Source: Fistularia commersonii (taxonomy: Eukaryota > Chordata > Actinopteri > Syngnathiformes > Fistulariidae). From it: DNA of 64,000 bases. Of the stretch, positions 1-12,884 are shown one piece after another. The notes beneath the pieces were generated by a model that was not told where the DNA came from, made no database searches, and saw nothing but the letters and a program-made list of their open reading frames with translations. The translations under genes and the position numbers were made by a program. Numbering within the stretch: position 1 is the stretch's first letter; each line of letters starts with the position of its first letter. The stretch spans positions 62,001 through 126,000 of the forward strand of contig JBBMNZ010000046.1 in assembly GCA_037954325.1 (NCBI GenBank), in the 5' to 3' direction.

Positions 1-129
1 TCAAAGGATATAGCCATTCTTTCAAAAAGGACTTATCTCACCGAGTTGAAGCGTTTTTGATTCGGAGTGAAAATAACTAATGGTTATCATCAAGCTGGTT
101 TCTGCTGTTGAAATATGTTGTTTATGACA

Positions 130-3100
130 TAATTCTGCACAATATATGTCAAATTAAGTGTAACCCCTTCACAAGTTCAAAAGATATAGCCATTCGTTCA
201 AGAAGTACTTATATCACCGAGTTGAAGCGTTTTTGATTAGGAGTGGAAATAACTTTTGAATTTCATCACGCTGGTTTCTGCTGTTGAAATATGTTGTTTA
301 GGACATAATTCTGCACAATATATGTCAAATTCAGTGTAATCCCTTCATAGGTTCAAAAGATATCGCCATTCGTTCAAAAAGTACTTATCTCACCGAGTTG
401 ATGCGTTTTTGGATTCGGAGTGGAAATAATCAATGAATTTCATCAAGCTGGTTTCTGCTCTTGAAATATGTTTTTTAGGATATGATTCTGCACAATATAT
501 GTCAAATTTAGTGTAATCACATTACAGGTTCAAAAGACATAGCCATTCGTTCAAAAACTGCTTATCTTATCGAGTTGAAGCGTTTTTGATTGAGAGTGGA
601 AATAACTAATGGATTTAATCAAGCTGGTTTCTGCTGTTGAAATATGTTGTTTAGGACATGATTCTGCAGAACACATGTCAAATTCAGTGTAATCCAGCGA
701 CAAGATCAAACGATATAGCCATTCGTGCAAAAAGTGCTTATCTCACCGAGTTGAAGCAATTTTGATTAGGAGTGGCAATAACTAATGAATTTCATCAAGT
801 AGATTTCTACTGTTGAAATATGTTGTTTAGGACATGATTCTGCACAATATATGTCAAATTCAGTGTAATCCCTTCCCAAGTTCAAAAGATATAGCCATTC
901 GTTCAAAAAGTGCTTATCTCACCGAGTTGAAGCGTTTTTGATTAGGAGTGGAAATAACTTTTGAATTTCATCAAGCTGGTTTCTGTTGTTGAAATATGTT
1001 GTTTAGAACATGATTCTGCACAATATATGTCCAATTCAGTGTAATCCCTTCATAGGTTCAAAAGAAATCGCCAGTCGTTCCAAAAGAACTTATCTGACCG
1101 AGTTGAGGCGTTTTTGATTCGGACTGGAAATAACCAATGAATTTCATCAAGCTCGTTTCTGCTGTTGAAATATGTTTTTTAGGATATGATTCTGAACAAT
1201 ATATGTCAAATTTAGTGTAATCACATCACAGGTTCAAAAGATATAGCCATTCGTTCAAAAACTGCTTATCTTATCGGGTTGAAGCGTTTTTGATTAGGAG
1301 TGGAAATAACTGATGGATTTCGTCAAGCTGGTTTCTGCTGTTGAAATATGTTGTTTAGGACATGATTTTGCAAAACACATGTCAAATTAAGTGTAATCCA
1401 GCGATAAGATCAAAAGATATAGCCATTCGTGAAAAAAGTGCTTATCTCACCGAGTTGAGACGTTTCTGATTAGGAGTGGCAATAACTTTTGAATTTCATC
1501 ACGCTGGTTTCTGCTGTTGAAATATGTTGTTTAGGACATGATTCTGCAGAACACATGTCAAATTCAGTGTAATCCAGCGACAAGATCAAAAGATATAGCC
1601 ATTCGTGCAAAAAGTGCTTATCTCACCGAGTTGAAGCAATTTTGATTAGGAGTGGCAATAACTAATGGATTTCATCAAGTAGATTTCTACTGTTGAAATA
1701 TGTTGTTTAGGACATGATTCTGCACAATATATGTCAAAGTCAGTGTGATCCCATTACAGATTAAAAGGATATAGCCATTCGTTCAAAAAGGCCTTATCTC
1801 ACCGAGTTGAAGCGTTTTTGATTCTGAGTGGAAATAACTAATGAATTTCATCAAGCTGGTTTCTGCTGTTCAAATATGTTGTTTAGGATATGATTCTGCA
1901 CAATATATGTCAAAGTCAGTGTGATCCCATTACAGGTTCAAAGGATATAGCCATTCGTTCAAAAAGTGCTTATCTCACCGAGTTGAAGCGTTTTTGATTA
2001 GGAGTGGAAATAACTTTTGAATTTCATCAAGCTGGTTTCTGCTGTTGAAATATGTTCTTTAGTACATGATTCTGCACAATATACGTCAAATTCTTGTGAG
2101 CCCATTAAAGGTTGAAAGGATATAGCCATCCGTTCAAAACGTCCTTATGAGACCGAGTTGAAGCGTTTTTGATTAGGAGTGGAAATAACTAAGGGATATT
2201 ATCAAGCTGGTTTCTGCTGTTGAAATATGTTTTTTATGACATAATTCTGCACAATATATGTCAATCTAAGTGTAATCCCTTCACAAGTTCAAAAGATATA
2301 GCCATTCGTTCAAAAAGTACTTATCTCACCGAGTTGAAGCGTTTTTGATTCGGAGTGGAAATAACTAATGAATTTCATCAAGCTGGTTTCTGCTGTTGAA
2401 ATATGTTGTTTAGGACAAGATACTGCACAATATATGTCAAATTCAGTGAAATCCCATCACAGGTTCAAAAAATATAGCCATTCGTTCAAAAATTGCTTAT
2501 CTCACCAAGTTGAAGAGTTTTTGATTAGTATTGGAAATAACTAATGAATTTCATCAAGCTGGTTTCTGCTGTTGAAATATGTTATTTAGGAAATGATTCC
2601 GGACAATATATGTCAAATTCAGTGTAATCCCTTCACAAGTTAAAAAGATATAGCCTTTCGTTCAAAAAGTACTTATCTCACCGGGTTGAAGCATTTTTGA
2701 TTAGGAGTGGAAATAACTTTTGAATTTCATCAAGCTGGTTTCTGCTGTTGAAATATGTTTTTTAGGACATGATTCTGCACAATGTTTGTCAAATTTAGTG
2801 AAATCCCATTACAGGTTCAAAGGATATAGCCATTCGTCAAAAAAGTACTTATGTCACCAAGTTGAAGAGTTTTTGATTAGTATTGGAAATAACCAATGAA
2901 TTACGTCAAGCTGGTTTCTGCTGTTGAAATATGTTTTTTAGGATATGATTCTGCACAATATATGTCAAATTCAGTGTAATCACATAACAGGTTCAAAAGA
3001 TGTCGCCATTCGTTCAAAAAGTACTTATCTTACCGATTTGAAGCGATTTTGATTAGGGGTGGAAATAACTAATGAATTTCATCAAGCTGGTTTCTGCTGT

Positions 3101-3297
3101 TGAAATATGTTGTTTAGGGTATGATTCTGCACAACATATGTCAGATTCAGTGTAATCCCTTCACAGGTTCAAAAGATATAGCCATTCGTTCAAAAAGTAC
3201 TTATCTCACCGAGTTGAAGTGTTTTTTATTCAGAGTTGAATTAACAGGTAAATTTCATCAAGCTGGTTTCTGCTGTTGAAATATGTTGTTTAGGATA
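130..3297 (+). repeat. Region I HOR copy 1 (18 monomers)
   Basis: Diagnostic variant GTGTAACCCCTTCACAAG plus TTCAAGAAGTACTTATATC marks the start of this HOR. The matching base recurs 3,168 bp later (18 x 176). Compared with the next copy it lacks three single monomers: one after the dyad monomer near 1,690, one near 1,950 and one near 2,070. Otherwise the two differ by scattered substitutions, for example CACCGAGTTGATG here against CACCAAGTTGATG there. Sequence 1-129 is the end of a preceding copy that does not match the end of copy 2. Confidence 0.8.
798..811 (+). other. 14-bp perfect dyad AGTAGATTTCTACT, marker monomer class (first copy)
   Basis: Six bases (AGTAGA), two T and the exact reverse complement (TCTACT). 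The ordinary monomer has AGCTGGTTTCTGCT here, so four substitutions (C to T, T to A, G to A, G to A) occur together. The class also carries AAGCAATTTTGATTAGG and GTGGCAATAAC shortly upstream. I located 25 copies, starting at 798, 1678, 3966, 4846, 7662, 8542, 11707, 16456, 19274, 24727, 27192, 29304, 32118, 34580, 38452, 40740, 44260, 45845, 46374, 49190, 51654, 55526, 59046, 59750 and 63256. In region I they come in pairs 880 bp (five monomers) apart. Confidence 0.85.
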
Positions 3298-6200
3298 TGA
3301 TTCTGCACAATATATGTCAAATTAAGTGTAACCCCTTCACAAGTTCAAAAGATATAGCCATTCGTTCAAGAAGTACTTATATCACCGTGTTGAAGCGTTT
3401 TTGATTAGGAGTGGAAATAACTTTTGAATTTCATCACGCTGGTTTCTGCTGTTGAAATATGTTGTTTAGGACATAATTCTGCACAATATATGTCAAATTC
3501 AGTGTAATCCCTTCATAGGTTCAAAAGATATCGCCATTCGTTCAAAAAGTACTTATCTCACCAAGTTGATGCGTTTTTGGATTCGGAGTGGAAATAATCA
3601 ATGAATTTCATCAAGCTGGTTTCTGCTCTTGAAATATGTTTTTTAAGATATGATTCTGCACAATATATGTCAAATTTAGTGTAATCACATTACAGGTTCA
3701 AAAGACATAGCCATTCGTTCAAAAACTGCTTATCTTATCGAGTTGAAGCGTTTTTGATTGAGAGTGGAAATAACTAATGGATTTAATCAAGCTGGTTTCT
3801 GCTGTTGAAATATGTTGTTTAGGACATGATTCTGCAGAACACATGTCAAATTCAGTGTAATCCAGCGACAAGATCAAACGATATAGCCATTCGTGCAAAA
3901 AGTGCTTATCTCACCGAGTTGAAGCAATTTTGATTAGGAGTGGCAATAACTAATGAATTTCATCAAGTAGATTTCTACTGTTGAAATATGTTGTTTAGGA
4001 CATGATTCTGCACAATATATGTCAAATTCAGTGTAATCCCTTCCCAAGTTCAAAAGATATAGCCATTCGTTCAAAAAGTGCTTATCTCACCGAGTTGAAG
4101 CGTTTTTGATTAGGAGTGGAAATAACTTTTGAATTTCATCAAGCTGGTTTCTGTTGTTGAAATATGTTGTTTAGAACATGATTCTGCACAATATATGTCC
4201 AATTCAGTGTAATCCCTTCATAGGTTCAAAAGAAATCGCCAGTCGTTCCAAAAGAACTTATCTGACCGAGTTGAGGCGTTTTTGATTCGGACTGGAAATA
4301 ACCAATGAATTTCATCAAGCTCGTTTCTGCTGTTGAAATATGTTTTTTAGGATATGATTCTGAACAATATATGTCAAATTTAGTGTAATCACATCACAGG
4401 TTCAAAAGATATAGCCATTCGTTCAAAAACTGCTTATCTTATCGGGTTGAAGCGTTTTTGATTAGGAGTGGAAATAACTGATGGATTTCGTCAAGCTGGT
4501 TTCTGCTGTTGAAATATGTTGTTTAGGACATGATTTTGCAAAACACATGTCAAATTAAGTGTAATCCAGCGATAAGATCAAAAGATATAGCCATTCGTGA
4601 AAAAAGTGCTTATCTCACCGAGTTGAGACGTTTCTGATTAGGAGTGGCAATAACTTTTGAATTTCATCACGCTGGTTTCTGCTGTTGAAATATGTTGTTT
4701 AGGACATGATTCTGCAGAACACATGTCAAATTCAGTGTAATCCAGCGACAAGATCAAAAGATATAGCCATTCGTGCAAAAAGTGCTTATCTCACCGAGTT
4801 GAAGCAATTTTGATTAGGAGTGGCAATAACTAATGAATTTCATCAAGTAGATTTCTACTGTTGAAATATGTTCTTTAGGACATGATTCTGCACAATATAT
4901 GTCAAATTCAGTGTAATCCCTTCACAAGTTCAAAAGATATAGCCATTCGTTCAAAAAGTGCTTATCTCACCGAGTTGAAGCATTTTTGATTAGGAGTGGA
5001 AATAACTAATGAATTTCATCAAGCTGGTTTCTGCTGTTGAAATATGTTGTTTAGGATATGATTCTGCACAATATATGTCAAAGTCAGTGTGATCCCATTA
5101 CAGGTTCAAAGGATATAGCCATTCGTTCAAAAAGGCCTTATCTCACCGAGTTGAAGCGTTTTTGATTCTGAGTGGAAATAACTAATGAATTTCATCAAGC
5201 TGGTTTCTGCTGTTGAAATATGTTGTTTAGGATATGATTCTGCACAATATATGTCAAAGTCAGTGTGATCCCATTACAGGTTCAAAGGATATAGCCATTC
5301 GTTCAAAAAGGACTTATCTCACCGAGTTTAGGCGTTTGTGATTAGGAGTGGAAATAACTAATGAATTTCATCAAGCTGGTTTCTGCTGTTGAAATATGTT
5401 GTTTAGGACATGATTCTGCACAATATATGTCAAATTCAGTGTAATCCCTTCACAAGTTCAAAAGATATAGCCATTCGTTCAAAAAGTGCTTATCTCACCG
5501 AGTTGAAGCGTTTTTGATTAGGAGTGGAAATAACTTTTGAATTTCATCAAGCTGGTTTCTGCTGTTGAAATATGTTCTTTAGGACATGATTCTGCACAAT
5601 ATATGTCAAATTCAGTGAAATCCCATCACAGGTTCAAAAGATATAGCCATTCGTTCAAAAATTGCTTATCTCACCAAGTTGAAGAGTTTTTGATTAGGAG
5701 CGGAAATAACTATTGAATTTCATCAAGCTGGTTTCTGCTGTTGAAATATGTTGTTTAGGACATGATTCTGCACAATATACGTCAAATTCTTGTGAGCCCA
5801 TTACAGGTTGAAAGGATATAGCCATCCGTTCAAAACGTGCTTATGAGACCGAGTTGAAGCGTTTTTGATTAGGAGTGGAAATAACTAAGGGATATTATCA
5901 AGCTGGTTTCTGCTGTTGAAATATGTTTTTTATGACATAATTCTGCACAATATATGTCAAATTCAGTGTAATCCCTTCACAAGTTCAAAAGATATAGCCA
6001 TTCGTTCAAAAAGTACTTATCTCACCGAGTTGAAGCGTTTTTGATTCGGAGTGGAAATAACTAATGAATTTCATCAAGCTTGTTTCTGCTGTTGAAATAT
6101 GTTGTTTAGGACAAGATTCTGCACAATATATGTCAAATTCAGTGAAATCCCATCACAGGTTCAAAAAATATAGCCATTCGTTCAAAAATTGCTTATCTCA

Positions 6201-6993
6201 CCAAGTTGAAGAGTTTTTGATTAGTATTGGAAATAACTAATGAATTTCATCAAGCTGGTTTCTGCTATTGAAATATGTTATTTAGGAAATGATTCCGGAC
6301 AATATATGTCAAATTCAGTGTAATCCCTTCACAAGTTAAAAAGATATAGCCTTTCGTTCAAAAAGTACTTATCTCACCGGGTTGAAGCATTTTTGATTAG
6401 GAGTGGAAATAACTTTTGAATTTCATCAAGCTGGTTTCTGCTGTTGAAATATGTTTTTTAGGACATGATTCTGCACAATGTTTGTCAAATTTAGTGAAAT
6501 CCCATTACAGGTTCAAAGGATATAGCCATTCGTCAAAAAAGTACTTATGTCACCAAGTTGAAGAGTTTTTGATTAGTATTGGAAATAACCAATGAATTAC
6601 GTCAAGCTGGTTTCTGCTGTTGAAATATGTTTTTTAGGATATGATTCTGCACAATATATGTCAAATTCAGTGTAATCACATAACAGGTTCAAAAGATGTC
6701 GCCATTCGTTCAAAAAGTACTTATCTTACCGATTTGAAGCGATTTTGATTAGGGGTGGAAATAACTAATGAATTTCATCAAGCTGGTTTCTGCTGTTGAA
6801 ATATGTTGTTTAGGGTATGATTCTGCACAACATATGTCAGATTCAGTGTAATCCCTTCACAGGTTCAAAAGATATAGCCATTCGTTCAAAAAGTACTTAT
6901 CTCACCGAGTTGAAGTGTTTTTTATTCAGAGTTGAATTAACAGGTAAATTTCATCAAGCTGGTTTCTGCTGTTGAAATATGTTGTTTAGGATA
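3298..6993 (+). repeat. Region I HOR copy 2 (21 monomers, full unit)
   Basis: The marker TTCAAGAAGTACTTATATC recurs exactly 3,696 bp later (21 x 176), which defines the full unit. The unit contains two dyad-class monomers (3966 and 4846), the GTGAGCCCATTACAG class near 5,795, and the odd monomer with GTTTTTTATTCAGAGTTGAATTAACAGG split over about 6,915-6,945. Confidence 0.85.
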
Positions 6994-9900
6994 TGATTCT
7001 GCACAATATATGTCAAATTAAGTGTAACCCCTTCACAAGTTCAAAAGATATAGCCATTCGTTCAAGAAGTACTTATATCACCGTGTTGAAGCGTTTTTGA
7101 TTAGGAGTGGAAATAACTTTTGAATTTCATCACGCTGGTTTCTGCTGTTGAAATATGTTGTTTAGGACATAATTCTGCACAATATATGTCAAATTCAGTG
7201 TAATCCCTTCATAGGTTCAAAAGATATCGCCATTCGTTCAAAAAGTACTTATCTCACCAAGTTGATGCGTTTTTGGATTCGGAGTGGAAATAATCAATGA
7301 ATTTCATCAAGCTGGTTTCTGCTCTTGAAATATGTTTTTTAAGATATGATTCTGCACAATATATGTCAAATTTAGTGTAATCACATTACAGGTTCAAAAG
7401 ACATAGCCATTCGTTCAAAAACTGCTTATCTTATCGAGTTGAAGCGTTTTTGATTGAGAGTGGAAATAACTAATGGATTTAATCAAGCTGGTTTCTGCTG
7501 TTGAAATATGTTGTTTAGGACATGATTCTGCAGAACACATGTCAAATTCAGTGTAATCCAGCGACAAGATCAAACGATATAGCCATTCGTGCAAAAAGTG
7601 CTTATCTCACCGAGTTGAAGCAATTTTGATTAGGAGTGGCAATAACTAATGAATTTCATCAAGTAGATTTCTACTGTTGAAATATGTTGTTTAGGACATG
7701 ATTCTGCACAATATATGTCAAATTCAGTGTAATCCCTTCCCAAGTTCAAAAGATATAGCCATTCGTTCAAAAAGTGCTTATCTCACCGAGTTGAAGCGTT
7801 TTTGATTAGGAGTGGAAATAACTTTTGAATTTCATCAAGCTGGTTTCTGTTGTTGAAATATGTTGTTTAGAACATGATTCTGCACAATATATGTCCAATT
7901 CAGTGTAATCCCTTCATAGGTTCAAAAGAAATCGCCAGTCGTTCCAAAAGAACTTATCTGACCGAGTTGAGGCGTTTTTGATTCGGACTGGAAATAACCA
8001 ATGAATTTCATCAAGCTCGTTTCTGCTGTTGAAATATGTTTTTTAGGATATGATTCTGAACAATATATGTCAAATTTAGTGTAATCACATAACAGGTTCA
8101 AAAGATATAGCCATTCGTTCAAAAACTGCTTATCTTATCGGGTTGAAGCGTTTTTGATTAGGAGTGGAAATAACTGATGGATTTCGTCAAGCTGGTTTCT
8201 GCTGTTGAAATATGTTGTTTAGGACATGATTTTGCAAAACACATGTCAAATTAAGTGTAATCCAGCGATAAGATCAAAAGATATAGCCATTCGTGAAAAA
8301 AGTGCTTATCTCACCGAGTTGAGACGTTTCTGATTAGGAGTGGCAATAACTTTTGAATTTCATCACGCTGGTTTCTGCTGTTGAAATATGTTGTTTAGGA
8401 CATGATTCTGCAGAACACATGTCAAATTCAGTGTAATCCAGCGACAAGATCAAAAGATATAGCCATTCGTGCAAAAAGTGCTTATCTCACCGAGTTGAAG
8501 CAATTTTGATTAGGAGTGGCAATAACTAATGAATTTCATCAAGTAGATTTCTACTGTTGAAATATGTTCTTTAGGACATGATTCTGCACAATATATGTCA
8601 AATTCAGTGTAATCCCTTCACAAGTTCAAAAGATATAGCCATTCGTTCAAAAAGTGCTTATCTCACCGAGTTGAAGCATTTTTGATTAGGAGTGGAAATA
8701 ACTAATGAATTTCATCAAGCTGGTTTCTGCTGTTGAAATATGTTGTTTAGGATATGATTCTGCACAATATATGTCAAAGTCAGTGTGATCCCATTACAGG
8801 TTCAAAGGATATAGCCATTCGTTCAAAAAGGCCTTATCTCACCGAGTTGAAGCGTTTTTGATTCTGAGTGGAAATAACTAATGAATTTCATCAAGCTGGT
8901 TTCTGCTGTTGAAATATGTTGTTTAGGATATGATTCTGCACAATATATGTCAAAGTCAGTGTGATCCCATTACAGGTTCAAAGGATATAGCCATTCGTTC
9001 AAAAAGGACTTATCTCACCGAGTTTAGGCGTTTGTGATTAGGAGTGGAAATAACTAATGAATTTCATCAAGCTGGTTTCTGCTGTTGAAATATGTTGTTT
9101 AGGACATGATTCTGCACAATATATGTCAAATTCAGTGTAATCCCTTCACAAGTTCAAAAGATATAGCCATTCGTTCAAAAAGTGCTTATCTCACCGAGTT
9201 GAAGCGTTTTTGATTAGGAGTGGAAATAACTTTTGAATTTCATCAAGCTGGTTTCTGCTGTTGAAATATGTTCTTTAGGACATGATTCTGCACAATATAT
9301 GTCAAATTCAGTGAAATCCCATCACAGGTTCAAAAGATATAGCCATTCGTTCAAAAATTGCTTATCTCACCAAGTTGAAGAGTTTTTGATTAGGAGCGGA
9401 AATAACTATTGAATTTCATCAAGCTGGTTTCTGCTGTTGAAATATGTTGTTTAGGACATGATTCTGCACAATATACGTCAAATTCTTGTGAGCCCATTAC
9501 AGGTTGAAAGGATATAGCCATCCGTTCAAAACGTGCTTATGAGACCGAGTTGAAGCGTTTTTGATTAGGAGTGGAAATAACTAAGGGATATTATCAAGCT
9601 GGTTTCTGCTGTTGAAATATGTTTTTTATGACATAATTCTGCACAATATATGTCAAATTCAGTGTAATCCCTTCACAAGTTCAAAAGATATAGCCATTCG
9701 TTCAAAAAGTACTTATCTCACCGAGTTGAAGCGTTTTTGATTCGGAGTGGAAATAACTAATGAATTTCATCAAGCTTGTTTCTGCTGTTGAAATATGTTG
9801 TTTAGGACAAGATTCTGCACAATATATGTCAAATTCAGTGAAATCCCATCACAGGTTCAAAAAATATAGCCATTCGTTCAAAAATTGCTTATCTCACCAA

Positions 9901-10130
9901 GTTGAAGAGTTTTTGATTAGTATTGGAAATAACTAATGAATTTCATCAAGCTGGTTTCTGCTATTGAAATATGTTATTTAGGAAATGATTCCGGACAATA
10001 TATGTCAAATTCAGTGTAATCCCTTCACAAGTTAAAAAGATATAGCCTTTCGTTCAAAAAGTACTTATCTCACCGGGTTGAAGCGTTTTTGATTAGGAGT
10101 GGAAATAACTTTTGAATTTCATCAAGCTGG
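6994..10130 (+). repeat. Region I HOR copy 3 (truncated, about 17.8 monomers)
   Basis: Nearly identical to copy 2 at an offset of 3,696 bp. One difference I spotted is CACATAACAGG at about 8,088 against CACATCACAGG in copy 2. The match ends near 10,084-10,135: copy 2 continues AAGCATTTTTG and GTTTTTTAGGAC, while this copy continues AAGCGTTTTTG and GTTGTTCAGGAC. The last three monomers of the unit are replaced by region II sequence. Confidence 0.8.
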
Positions 10131-12884
10131 TTTCTGTTGTTGAAATATGTTGTTCAGGACATGATTCTGCACAATATATGTCAACTTCAGTGTAATCCCT
10201 TCATAGGTTCAAAAGATATAGCCATTCGTTCAAAAAATGCTTATCTCACCGAGTTCAAGCGTTTTTTATTCGGAGTGGAAATAACCAATGAATTTCATCA
10301 AGCTGGTTTCTGCTGTTGAAATATGTTTTTAGGATATGATTCTGCACAATATATGTCAAATTTAGTGTAATCACAACACAGGTTCAAAAGATATAGCCAT
10401 TCGTTCAAAAACTCCTTATCTTATCGGGTTGAAGCGTTTTTGATTAGGAGTGGAAATAACCGATGGATTTCATCAAGCTGGTTACTGCTGTTGAAATATG
10501 TTGTTTAGGACATGATTCTGCAAAACACATGTCAAATTCAGTGTAATCCAGCTACAAGTTCAAAAGATATAGCTATTCGATAAAAAGTGCTTATCTCACC
10601 GAGTTGAAGCGTTTTTGATTCGGAGTGGAAATAACTAATGAATTTCATCAAACTGGTTTCTGCTGTTGAAATATGTTGTTTAGGACATGATTCTGCACAA
10701 TATATGTCAAATTCAGTGAAATCCCATCACAGGTTCAAAAGATATAGCCATTCGTTCAAAAATTGCTTATCTCACCAAGTTGAAGAGTTTTTGATTAGGA
10801 GCGGAAATAACTATTGAATTTCATCAAGCTGGTTTCAGCTGTTGAAATATGTTGTTTAGGACATGATTCTGCACAATATATGACAAATTCTTGTGAGCCC
10901 ATTACAGGTTCAAAGGATATAGACATTCGTTCAAAACATGCTTATGAGACCGAGTTTAAGCGTTTTTGATTAGGAGTGGAAATAACTAATGAATTTCATC
11001 AAGCTGGTTCCTGCTGTTGAAATAAGTTGTTTAGGACAAGATTTTGCACAAAATATGTCAAATTCAGTGTAATCCAGCAACAAGATCAAAAGATATAGCC
11101 ATTCTTGCAAATAATGCTTATCTCACCGTGTTGAAGCGTTTTTGATTAGGAGTGGAAATAACTTTTGAATTTCATCAAGCTGGTTACTGCTGTTGAAATA
11201 TGTTTTTTGGGATATGATTCTGCACAATATATGTCAAATTCAGTGTGATCCCATTAAAGGTTCAAAAGATATCGCCATACGTTCAAAAAGTACTTATCTC
11301 ACCGAGTTGAAGCGTTTTTGAATTCGGAGTGGAAATAATCAATGAATTTCATCAAGCTGGTTTCTGCTCTTGAAATATGTTTTTTAGGATATGATTCTGC
11401 ACAATATATGTCAAATTTAGTGTAATCACATCACAGGTACAAAAGACATAGCCATTCGTTTAAAAACTACTTATCTTATCGGGTTGAAGCGTTTTTGATT
11501 GAGAGTGGAAATAACTAATGGATTTAATCAAGCTGGTTTCTGCTGTTGAAATATGTTGTTTTGGACATGATTCTGCAGAACATATGTCAAATTCAGTGTA
11601 ATCCAGCGACCAGATCAAAAGATATAGCCATTCGTGCAAAAAGTGCTTATCTCACCGAGTTGAAGCAATTTTGATTAGGAGTGGCAATAACTAATGAATT
11701 TCATCAAGTAGATTTCTACTGTTGAAATATGTTGTTTAGGACATGATTCTGCACAATATATGTCAAATTCAGTGTAATCCCTTCACAAGTTCAAAAGATA
11801 TAGCATTTCGTTCAAAAATTGCTCATCTCACCGAGTTGAAGCGTTTTTGATTTGGAGTGGAATTAACTAATGAATTTCATCAAGCTGGTTTCTGTTGTTG
11901 AAATATGTTGTTTAGGATATGATTCTGCACAATATATGTCAAAGTCAGTGTGATCCCATTACAGGTTCAAAGGATATAGCCATTCGTTCAAAAAGGACTT
12001 ATCTCACCGAGTTGAAGCGTTTGTGATTAGGAGTGGAAATAACTAATGAATTTCATCAAGCTGGTTTCTGCTGTTGAAATATGTTGTTTAGGACATTATT
12101 ATGCACAATATATGTCAAATTCAGTGTAATCCCTTCACAAGTTCAAAAGATATAGCCATTCGTTCAAAAAGTGCTTATCTCACCGAGTTGAAGCGTTTTT
12201 GATTCGGAATGGAAATAACTAATGAATTTCATCAAACTGGTTTTTGCTGTTGAAATATGTTGTTTAGGACATGATTCTGCACAATATATGTCCAATTCAG
12301 TGTAATCCCTTCATAGGTTCAAAAGAAATCGCCAGTCGTTCCAAAAGAACTTATCTCACCGAGTTGAGGCGTTTTTGATTCGGAGTGGAAATAACCAATG
12401 AATTTCATCAAGCTGGTTTCTGCTGTTGAAATATGTTTTGTAGGATATGATTCTGAACAATATATGTCAAATTTAGTGTAATCAAATCACAGGTTCAAAA
12501 GATATAGCCATTCGTTCAAAAACTGCTTATCTTATCAGGTTGAAGCGTTTTTGATTAGGAGTGGAAATAACTGATGGATTTCGTCAAGCTGGTTTCTGCT
12601 GTTGAAATATGTTGTTTAGGACATGATTCTGCAAAACATATGTCAAATTAAGTGTAATTCAGCGATAAGATCAAAAGATATAGCCATTCGTGAAAAAAGT
12701 GCTTATCTCACCGAGTTTAGACGTTTCTGATTAGGAGTGGAAATAACTAATGAATTTCATCAAGCTGGTTCCCGCTGTTGAAATATGTTATTTAGGACAA
12801 GATTCTGCACAAAATATGTCAAATTCAGTATAATCCAGTGACAAGTTCAAAAGATATAGCCATTCGATCAAAAAGTGCTTATCT
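10131..12884 (+). repeat. Region II, diverged monomers
   Basis: About 15.6 monomers in the same orientation and register. They carry many private changes, for example GCTATTCGATAAAAAG near 10,572 and TTCTTGCAAATAATGC near 11,103. I found no tandem partner of similar length within the segment. Single monomers resemble members of the region I and III HORs, so this reads as an older or less homogenised stretch between two recently expanded blocks. No gene or mobile element is visible in it. Confidence 0.65.

Noticed and set aside
798..815. Similarity of GATTTCTACTGTTG to the stem region of Cas12a direct repeats
   Set aside because: Only about a dozen bases match, the rest of the repeat is absent, and the context is a eukaryotic-type satellite. 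Chance.
7922..8122. Other short open frames (7,922, 10,137, 23,537, 31,402, 59,503)
   Set aside because: All are chance readings of one or slightly more monomers with a stop mutated. Their translations are variants of one another in satellite sequence, with no sign of coding constraint.
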